The translations under genes were made by a program, and so were the position numbers. From assembly GCA_964626405.1 (NCBI GenBank), contig CAZVFE010000068.1:1-8070 (forward strand): a DNA stretch of 8,070 nucleotides, given 5' to 3'. Origin of the DNA: CAZVFE01 sp964626405. Its GTDB lineage: Bacteria > Bacteroidota > Bacteroidia > Cytophagales > Spirosomataceae. The notes beneath the pieces were generated by a model, which saw only the letters and a program-made list of their open reading frames with translations, did no database searches and had not been told where the DNA came from. Positions 1-5,500 of this stretch are shown here, one piece after another (within the stretch, counting starts at the first letter, position 1; every line of letters begins with the position of its first letter).

Positions 1-585
1 TTCACTCTTCACTAATTTTCGAATATATTTCCCAACGATATCAAATTCTAAATTGACTTTTGTTCCAACCTGAAATTCATGGAAATTGGTATGTTCATAG
101 GTGTAAGGAATAATTGCAACGGAAAAAGTTTGGTCTGCTGAATCAACGACAGTTAGACTCGTTCCATTAATTGTGATTGAACCCTTTTCAACTGTAATTT
201 CTTGAATGTTTTTTGAATATTCAAAGTGAAATTTCCAAGATCCATCCAATTCTTCAATCTTCGTGCAAATTCCTATTCCATCTACATGGCCCTGAACAAT
301 GTGTCCATCAAATCGGGCATTGGCCGACATACATCGTTCTAAATTTACTTTATCTCCGATGTTCAAATCTCCCAAATTGGTTCTTTTCATCGTTTCATCA
401 ATCGCTGTTACCCTGTAAGTATTTCCTTTGATTTCAACGACAGTAAGACAAACACCATTATGAGCTAAAGATTGATCTATCTTTAATTCATTGGTAAAGG
501 GAGCTTCAAACCAAAAATCGATATTCGTGCCATGCACTGTTTTTGATTTTAATTCTCCTAAATTTTCTATTATTCCTGTAAACAA
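1..585 (-). CDS. ribE: Riboflavin synthase (alpha subunit), partial at 3' end, TTG start
   Basis: Riboflavin synthase converts two molecules of 6,7-dimethyl-8-ribityllumazine into riboflavin plus a pyrimidinedione, the last step of cytosolic riboflavin synthesis. Reading the minus strand from 585 gives 195 residues with no stop. They open with the family hallmark (M)FTGIIE and contain two homologous lumazine-binding halves. The first has LAHNGVCLTVV (about residues 40-50) and the junction FDGHIVQGHVDG (about 97-108). The second has SITINGTSLTVV (about 141-152) and ends FDIVGKYIRKL. The family is usually about 195-205 residues, so only a few C-terminal codons lie beyond the left edge. The start codon is TTG: an in-frame TAA sits at 597-595 with no other start between, and the protein's universal N-terminus begins exactly at this codon. 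It follows argH by 20 bp on the same strand, so it is probably co-transcribed although its pathway is unrelated. No FMN riboswitch precedes it here. Confidence 0.95.
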   Translation of the reverse strand, partial: MFTGIIENLGELKSKTVHGTNIDFWFEAPFTNELKIDQSLAHNGVCLTVVEIKGNTYRVTAIDETMKRTNLGDLNIGDKVNLERCMSANARFDGHIVQGHVDGIGICTKIEELDGSWKFHFEYSKNIQEITVEKGSITINGTSLTVVDSADQTFSVAIIPYTYEHTNFHEFQVGTKVNLEFDIVGKYIRKLVKSE

Positions 586-605
586 TTTTTTAAATTAATT
601 TTATG

Positions 606-1949
606 TTAATCGCTAATCAATTTTAATACTGCGTCATTCTTTTTAGTAAAATCAAATTTATCTAAAATTGTTTTCAATTGTTCTTGAATTTGATTTATGC
701 CAAGATTTCCAATGGAGCCAAGGTGTGTATGATTTAATTCTCTCGATGGAGCTTTGAATTCTCCTTTATCAATCATATTCCCAACCTTTACATAGGCATC
801 TCTGAAAGTCATACCTTCTAAAACTAACCGATTTACTTCTTCAACAGAAAATAATAAATCATATTTTGAATCATCCAATAAACCTTCTTTTACTTTCATA
901 TTTTTCACCATAAAATGAGTAATGAACAGACATTCATTCATTTCATTGATGGCTGGAAAAACAATTTCTTTGGTCAATTGTAATTCCCGATGGTAACCTG
1001 AAGGTAAATTCGATAATAATAAATTCATTTCAGTTTGAGCTCCTTTTAATTTATTCGCTTTTCCTCTTAATAATTCTGCTACATCTGGATTTTTCTTATG
1101 TGGCATTATGGAAGAGCCTGTTGTCATTTCTGCAGGCAATTGAATAAAACCAAAATTCTGCGAATTATATAAACAAACATCCATGGCCAGCTTTCCAAGG
1201 CTGTTTGCTAAAGCATTGATGGCTTGTAAAAGAAATAATTCAGTTTTTCCTCTCGACATCTGCGCGTTGATTGCTCCAATATGTGGTTGACTGAATCCTA
1301 ATAATTCGGTAGTCATTTCTCTATCTAAAGGAAACGAAGTGCCATAACCAGCGCCAGACCCTAATGGATTCTTGTTGGCCAATTGATAAGCTGCCAAAAG
1401 CATTTCTAAATCCTCTGTTAAAGATTCTGCATAGGCGGAAAACCATTGTCCGAAAGATGCGGGCATACCAATTTGTAAATGGGTATATCCAGGTAATAAA
1501 TGGTTTTTATTTTTATTTGCTAAATCTAATAATTCATTGACTAGAGTTTCAGTTTTAGTCGTAATTTCTTCAATTTGATCTCTGAAATAAAGTTTTAAAT
1601 CAACCAAAACCTGATCGTTCCTGGATCTTCCTGAATGAATTTTCTTTCCTAAATCCCCTAATTTTTCTGTAAGAATCATCTCTATTTGAGAATGAACATC
1701 TTCTACACCTTCTTCAATGTTAAAATTTCCTTTTTCTATTTCAGAATAAATATTTCGTAATTCTGCATGAATTGCCTTTAATTCTGCTGCATCCAATAAG
1801 CCAATTTTTTCTAACATGGCTGTATGTGCAATAGAGCCCAATACATCGTAGGGAGCTAGATCTAGATCGAATAATGGGTCATTCCCAATCGTAAAATCTT
1901 CTATGATCTTATTAATTTTGCTTGATTCTTTCGCCCAAATTTTTCCCAT
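606..1949 (-). CDS. argH: Argininosuccinate lyase
   Basis: This enzyme cleaves argininosuccinate to arginine and fumarate, the final step of arginine synthesis; it is a cytosolic homotetramer of the fumarase/aspartase superfamily. The 447-residue protein has the family's usual length. The conserved blocks are in order: VEDVHSQIE (82-90, with His86), HSGRSRNDQ (105-113), PGYTHLQ (153-159, with the Thr156-His157 pair at the active site), and the superfamily signature GSSIMPHKKNP (278-288), whose serine lies in the mobile catalytic loop. The start is the ATG at 1949, four bases after the stop of the upstream deacylase gene, with an A-rich leader and no Shine-Dalgarno sequence. ribE follows 20 bp downstream. 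argG, which makes its substrate, is not in the window. Identification is secure. Confidence 0.97.
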   Translation of the reverse strand: MGKIWAKESSKINKIIEDFTIGNDPLFDLDLAPYDVLGSIAHTAMLEKIGLLDAAELKAIHAELRNIYSEIEKGNFNIEEGVEDVHSQIEMILTEKLGDLGKKIHSGRSRNDQVLVDLKLYFRDQIEEITTKTETLVNELLDLANKNKNHLLPGYTHLQIGMPASFGQWFSAYAESLTEDLEMLLAAYQLANKNPLGSGAGYGTSFPLDREMTTELLGFSQPHIGAINAQMSRGKTELFLLQAINALANSLGKLAMDVCLYNSQNFGFIQLPAEMTTGSSIMPHKKNPDVAELLRGKANKLKGAQTEMNLLLSNLPSGYHRELQLTKEIVFPAINEMNECLFITHFMVKNMKVKEGLLDDSKYDLLFSVEEVNRLVLEGMTFRDAYVKVGNMIDKGEFKAPSRELNHTHLGSIGNLGINQIQEQLKTILDKFDFTKKNDAVLKLISD

Positions 1950-1953
1950 TGTT

Positions 1954-3000
1954 TTATTTTAGAATTTTAGAAATTAGATTCTTATAAATATTTACCCCTT
2001 CTTCCAATTCTTCCATTAGAATGAATTCATCTGCTGTATGGGATCGTTCCGATTTTCCTGGACCAATTTTTAAGGTTGGAAATGGCATCAAAGCCTGATC
2101 CGATAAGGTGGGTGACCCATAATGACTCAATCCGATTTCCTTCCCAGCAATGAATAGGGGATGGTCGGTCGCTAATTTGCTCGACTGTAATCGGATTGAA
2201 CGAGGAGTAAGTTCTGCTTTTAAATGATTCCGAAGGATCCCTAAGACTTCTTCCAAACTATATTCTTCGTTTACTCTGCAATCTATTGTAAAATGACATT
2301 CAGCAGGAATCACATTATGTTGTTCCCCTGCATTAATTATCGTTACTGTGCATTTCACGGGGCCTAATAAATCGGATACCTTATCAAAATGAATATTTTT
2401 TAAGGATTGAATATCTTCCAAGGCTAAATCTATGGCATTGATTCCTTCATTTCTAGCCGCATGACCTGCCATTCCAAGACATTTTGCATCAATTACCATG
2501 AGACCTTTTTCCGCAACAGCCATTTTGCATTCTGTCGGTTCTCCTACAATCCCAAAATCGATTTTAGGGAAATTCGGGTCATTTAAAACCAATTCAATCC
2601 CATTTTTTCCTGAAATTTCTTCTTCTGCGGAGGCCACTAAAAGGATATTAAAGGGAAAAATATTCTCATATAAATCTACAAAAGTTTGAATTAAACAAAC
2701 TAAGGAAGCCCCAGCATCGTTTGATCCCAAGCCAATCAATTTATTACCTTCTAGAGTTGGCAAAAAAGGATCTTTGGTCCACGCCGCTTTTGGTTTAACG
2801 GTATCGTGATGAGAATTTAATAGGAGGTTGGGTTTATCAGGATCAAAAAATTTATTTTTTACCCAAATATTATTTCCAATTTGGTTTGTATTTATTCCTA
2901 AATCTTCAAAAAACTTTTGGATAATCTTCGCTGTGCCTTCTTCTTCTTTCGAAAAGGAAGGTGTTTTAATTAGATCGAAAAGGAGTTCTTTTACCTGCAT
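1954..3000 (-). CDS. argE: M20-family N-acyl-citrulline/ornithine deacylase (ArgE type)
   Basis: This is a metal-dependent M20 amidohydrolase of 348 residues. Visible di-metal site elements are NSHHDTV (62-68, with His64 and Asp66), GLGSNDAGAS (90-99, bridging Asp95), the acidic triplet Glu126-128 holding the general base, GEPTE (153-157, Glu154) and the C-terminal ligand His321 in RSHTADE. The AGHAA motif around His180 belongs to the dimerisation (lid) domain. Classic ArgE deacetylates N-acetylornithine. Here the gene lies beside an acylornithine carbamoyltransferase, so by analogy with Xanthomonas and Bacteroides the likely substrate is N-acylcitrulline, and possibly N-succinylcitrulline (inference). 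The M20 family also contains DapE and peptidases; context favours arginine synthesis. The start is the ATG at 3000, 100 bp after argB and directly after a possible promoter element. argH follows after 4 bp. Confidence 0.9.
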   Translation of the reverse strand: MQVKELLFDLIKTPSFSKEEEGTAKIIQKFFEDLGINTNQIGNNIWVKNKFFDPDKPNLLLNSHHDTVKPKAAWTKDPFLPTLEGNKLIGLGSNDAGASLVCLIQTFVDLYENIFPFNILLVASAEEEISGKNGIELVLNDPNFPKIDFGIVGEPTECKMAVAEKGLMVIDAKCLGMAGHAARNEGINAIDLALEDIQSLKNIHFDKVSDLLGPVKCTVTIINAGEQHNVIPAECHFTIDCRVNEEYSLEEVLGILRNHLKAELTPRSIRLQSSKLATDHPLFIAGKEIGLSHYGSPTLSDQALMPFPTLKIGPGKSERSHTADEFILMEELEEGVNIYKNLISKILK

Positions 3001-3004
3001 TATA

Positions 3005-3012
3005 CAAATATA
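3005..3012 (-). promoter_or_regulatory. Possible Bacteroidetes -7 promoter element ahead of argE
   Basis: On the minus strand, TATATTTG fits the Bacteroidetes -7 consensus TAnnTTTG exactly and ends four bases before the argE ATG. It lies in the only sizeable gap within the gene run (3001-3100). No TTTG is seen at the usual -33 distance. Transcription from it would start at or next to the ATG, giving a nearly leaderless message. A chance match in AT-rich DNA is quite possible. Confidence 0.22.
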
Positions 3013-3100
3013 ATCAAAGTATTTTTAAATGGTAATGATGTATTATTTGGGTTTATTAGAAATATTCTAGAAATGCATTATTTATAGTTAAACTGCTTTC

Positions 3101-3877
3101 CTATTGAATAATGGTTCCAGAATTGGAATTTAATTCTTCTGAGGAACAGATTCGGACGGTATTTACGCCATCATTTAATGCTTGGAAGGCATTGTCTAGT
3201 TTAGGGATCATTCCTCCTGAAATAACACCTGATTCTTTGTAATTTTTATAAGAATCTTTATTGATATGAGCAATTACGGACCCTTCATTTTCAGGGTCGG
3301 CTAAGACTCCTTTTTTTTCAAAGCAATAGGTAAGTTTAACTTCAAAGTTATTGGCAAGGGCAACTGCTATAGATTGGGCAATTGTATCTGCATTGGTGTT
3401 TAAGATTTGTCCTTCCTTATCTGAAGTGAGTGGGGCTATTACCGGACTTAGTTCAGCATCTAATAATTTTTGAAGAGTAGTATGTTGAACAGAAACGATA
3501 TCTCCCACTAGACCGAAGTCTATTGGATTCGGCTCACGTTTTTTAGATAAGATTATTTGTCCGTCCATTCCACCAAGTCCAATGGCATTGATACCTAGGG
3601 CTTGTAGTTGGGATACGATATTTTTATTTACCAGTCCGCCATAGACCATGGTTACAATTTTGAGCATTTCAGGATCTGTAACTCTTCTTCCGTCTATCAT
3701 TACCGCCTCAATGCCCATTTGAGAAGCGAATTTGGTTGCAATTTTACCACCACCATGTACTAAAATTTTCTTTTCTGGGAGGGCGGAGAAATCCTTTAAA
3801 AACTGTTGAAGTTTATTGGAGTCATCAATTACATTTCCTCCAATTTTGACAATATTTAAAGGTATTTTTTGACTCAT
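3101..3877 (-). CDS. argB: N-acetylglutamate (N-acylglutamate) kinase
   Basis: The enzyme phosphorylates the gamma-carboxylate of an N-acylglutamate with ATP, the second step of arginine synthesis. The 258-residue protein is a compact amino-acid-kinase fold. Visible motifs are VKIGGN (10-15, Lys11 and the Gly pair), HGGGK (41-45), DGRRVTD (62-68, substrate-binding Arg), NTNADT (160-165, with Asp164 matching the conserved catalytic aspartate) and GGMIPKL (221-227, Lys226 matching the conserved C-terminal lysine). It lacks the extra N-terminal helix found in hexameric arginine-inhibited kinases, so it resembles the short arginine-insensitive E. coli type (inference). If the partner ArgF' is succinyl-specific, this kinase should accept N-succinylglutamate. 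Its ATG comes one base after the argF' stop codon, which suggests translational coupling. A 100-bp gap separates it from argE. Confidence 0.95.
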   Translation of the reverse strand: MSQKIPLNIVKIGGNVIDDSNKLQQFLKDFSALPEKKILVHGGGKIATKFASQMGIEAVMIDGRRVTDPEMLKIVTMVYGGLVNKNIVSQLQALGINAIGLGGMDGQIILSKKREPNPIDFGLVGDIVSVQHTTLQKLLDAELSPVIAPLTSDKEGQILNTNADTIAQSIAVALANNFEVKLTYCFEKKGVLADPENEGSVIAHINKDSYKNYKESGVISGGMIPKLDNAFQALNDGVNTVRICSSEELNSNSGTIIQ

Positions 3878-3878
3878 T

Positions 3879-4853
3879 TTAAAATAAATAAGGGCTTTCA
3901 GATTTTAACTGAGTTAGGAGCATTTGTTTTAGTACGACTTGTGCTGCCCATAATCTATTTCCGGCCTGTTGAATGACGATGGATTGATCTGAATTTAAAA
4001 CGGCATCTTCTACTACTACATTTCTTCTTACGGGAAGGCAATGCATGAATTTAGCATTATTGGTGAGAGCCATTTTAGTTTGAGTAATTTGCCAATCTTT
4101 TTTTACGTCTAGGATTTTTCCATATTCTTTAAAGGAGGACCAATTTTTGGCATAAATAAAGTCTGCACCTTCAAAGGCTTTTTCTTGGTTATATTCGATA
4201 TTTACCCCTTGGGTAAATTCTTCATTTAATTCATACCCTTCTGGTTGGGTGATGGTAAAGTCTACCTCGGCATGCGACATCCATTCTGCAAATGAATTGG
4301 AAACGCAATGGGGTAGGGCTTTAACATGGGGAGCCCATGTTAGGACAACCTTTGGTTTTTTAACTTTTTTATATTCTTCAATCGTGATTAAATCAGTTAA
4401 AGATTGAAGAGGGTGTCTGGTTGCAGATTCTAATGAAATAATGGGTTTCCCGGTATATTTTAAAAATTGATTTAAAATAGTTTCCGAATAATCTTCCTCT
4501 CTATCTTTTAAACCAGGGAAGGATCTTACCCCCACGATATCGCAATATTGGCCAATTACAGCGGCAGCCTCCATGATATGTTCGGCTTTATCGCCGTTCA
4601 TGATTACCCCTTCTTTCATTTCTAATTGCCAAGAGTCTGCGCCTACATTCATCACCATCACATCCATTCCCAAATTTTGGGCTGCTTTTTGGGTGGATAA
4701 ACGGGTTCTTAAACTACTATTAAAAAAGAGTAATCCAAGTGTTTTATTCTTCCCAATATGCTTGTCTGAATAGGGAGATTTTTTCATCATCAAGGCTTCA
4801 GAAACCAACTGAGGAACATTGTAAACGTCTTTATAGGATGTGAAATTTTTCAT
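3879..4853 (-). CDS. argF': N-acylornithine carbamoyltransferase, probably N-succinylornithine-specific (ArgF')
   Basis: A transcarbamylase of 324 residues that transfers a carbamoyl group from carbamoyl phosphate to an N-acylated ornithine, forming N-acylcitrulline. The carbamoyl-phosphate site is seen as SLRTR (47-51), HPLQ (147-150) and HCLP (271-274). The sequence follows the Bacteroides N-succinylornithine enzyme closely, as I recall it, for example FFNSSLRTRLSTQKAA (43-58), TRHPLQS (145-151) and AEWM (189-192), rather than standard ornithine carbamoyltransferase. The loop residue that separates acetyl- from succinyl-ornithine enzymes (Glu92 in Xanthomonas, Pro90 in B. fragilis) is Ala90 here, in GDKAEH (87-92); a small non-acidic residue favours succinylornithine. 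The ATG at 4853 lies inside the end of the upstream GNAT gene (23-bp overlap), and argB starts one base after its stop. Membership of the acylornithine subfamily is secure; the acyl group is an inference. Confidence 0.94.
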   Translation of the reverse strand: MKNFTSYKDVYNVPQLVSEALMMKKSPYSDKHIGKNKTLGLLFFNSSLRTRLSTQKAAQNLGMDVMVMNVGADSWQLEMKEGVIMNGDKAEHIMEAAAVIGQYCDIVGVRSFPGLKDREEDYSETILNQFLKYTGKPIISLESATRHPLQSLTDLITIEEYKKVKKPKVVLTWAPHVKALPHCVSNSFAEWMSHAEVDFTITQPEGYELNEEFTQGVNIEYNQEKAFEGADFIYAKNWSSFKEYGKILDVKKDWQITQTKMALTNNAKFMHCLPVRRNVVVEDAVLNSDQSIVIQQAGNRLWAAQVVLKQMLLTQLKSESPYLF

Positions 4854-5385
4854 TATTCAAAGATAATTCTTTTTTCCAAAATTCAATATTGTCTTCTTGT
4901 TTAATCAATTCAAATTGATTTTTTAGGAGGACTTTTCTGGAGTTTAAATTGTTTTCGAAAGTTTTGGCGGTGATATTTTTTAATTGGGAATCTTGGCTTG
5001 CCCATTGAATCATTCTGGCAGTAGCTTCTGTGGCATAACCAAAATTTCTGAATTTTTTATCGATAAAATATCCCATTTCATTTTCACCTTTTAGGTTTGC
5101 AGGGCCATTAAATCCTATACCTCCGATGGACTGATTGGTGGATTTAAGAATTATTTCCCAATTGGTATACCAACAAAATTGGATTGGATTAGTTTTAGTT
5201 TGAATAGACCAAAAATTATGTAGGGCATCTTGAGTTTCTTTCAAATAATAATCTTCTATATCCCAATTATTTGGATTTAAATTTAGGAATTTTTCAAGGT
5301 TTGGTCGTCCAAGATTTTTCCAAATAAAGAGCATTTCATTATCTAATGGTATAAATCGAAGTCTCTCGGAATGGATCTCAATCAT
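4831..5385 (-). CDS. GNAT-family N-acetyltransferase, RimJ/RimL-like
   Basis: A 184-residue acyl-CoA-dependent N-acyltransferase. The N-terminus (SERLRFIPLD, 6-15) is the first strand typical of RimJ/RimL-type GNATs. IGGIGFNG (87-94) and EMGYFI (103-108) form the central sheet. The acetyl-CoA pyrophosphate loop is KKFRNFGYATEA (110-121), a form of the Q/RxxGxG/A motif. NNLNSRKVLLKNQFE (145-159) is the usual C-terminal helix, with Gln replacing the common Gly before Phe. The substrate cannot be read from sequence: the family modifies ribosomal-protein N-termini, amino acids, antibiotics and other amines. It is the first gene of the arginine run and overlaps argF' by 23 bp, so the two are probably translationally coupled. 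That position makes a role in arginine synthesis, such as glutamate N-acylation, thinkable but unproven. The start is the ATG at 5385 at the edge of the divergent intergenic region. Confidence 0.85.
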   Translation of the reverse strand: MIEIHSERLRFIPLDNEMLFIWKNLGRPNLEKFLNLNPNNWDIEDYYLKETQDALHNFWSIQTKTNPIQFCWYTNWEIILKSTNQSIGGIGFNGPANLKGENEMGYFIDKKFRNFGYATEATARMIQWASQDSQLKNITAKTFENNLNSRKVLLKNQFELIKQEDNIEFWKKELSLNNEKFHIL

Positions 5386-5419
5386 ATCTTAAAAAATGTT
5401 AAAGAGATTTTTTTACCTA

Positions 5420-5449
5420 CAAATAAACAGTTTTGGTCGCAAAACCAAA
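5420..5449 (-). promoter_or_regulatory. Possible promoter of the GNAT-arginine gene run
   Basis: Reading the minus strand, TTTG at 5449-5446 is followed after 18 bases by TTTATTTG at 5427-5420. This resembles the Bacteroidetes pattern of TTTG at -33 and TAnnTTTG at -7, with one mismatch (T for A) in the -7 element. Transcription would begin near 5414, leaving a leader of roughly 30 bases before the GNAT start at 5385. It is the best candidate in the intergenic region, but is judged by eye only. Confidence 0.3.
5430..5445. repeat. Short perfect inverted repeat in the divergent intergenic region
   Basis: GTTTTG (5430-5435) and CAAAAC (5440-5445) are perfect reverse complements separated by GTCG. 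The repeat lies in the spacer of the proposed minus-strand promoter, where a regulator binding would block transcription. With only six base pairs it is weak as an RNA hairpin and has no T-run, so it is not a terminator. An operator role is speculative. Confidence 0.35.
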
Positions 5450-5469
5450 ATTAATAATTAAAGTAGAAT

Positions 5470-5477
5470 TAATTTTG
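5470..5477 (+). promoter_or_regulatory. Possible -7 promoter element of the outer-membrane protein gene
   Basis: TAATTTTG matches the Bacteroidetes -7 consensus TAnnTTTG. It ends 23 bases before the ATG at 5501, which would give a leader of under 20 bases. No TTTG stands at the usual -33 distance (about 5444-5450 reads A-rich), so support is partial. Confidence 0.28.
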
Positions 5478-5500
5478 AATTGTTAAAAATATATGAAAAA

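Noticed and set aside
213..431. Plus-strand open frame of 72 codons
   Set aside because: It is antisense to riboflavin synthase, has no recognisable motif, and is explained by the real gene on the other strand.
586..605. FMN riboswitch or terminator between argH and ribE
   Set aside because: The 20-base gap is far too short for a riboswitch and contains no hairpin followed by a T-run.
2498..3013. Plus-strand open frames at 2498-2689 and 2828-3013
   Set aside because: Both lie antisense to the M20 deacylase, whose motifs are intact; neither has protein-like features of its own.
3311..3318. Eight-T run (eight A on the coding strand) inside argB as a slippage site
   Set aside because: It encodes Lys-Lys in a conserved part of a housekeeping enzyme, and A/T runs of this size are expected in AT-rich coding DNA.
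4573..4773. Plus-strand open frame of 66 codons
   Set aside because: It is a shadow of argF' on the opposite strand.
5461..5500. ArgR-like operator (TGAAT at 5475-5480)
   Set aside because: Only one half-site is present, without a properly spaced ATTCA partner, and it lies on the side of the outer-membrane gene.
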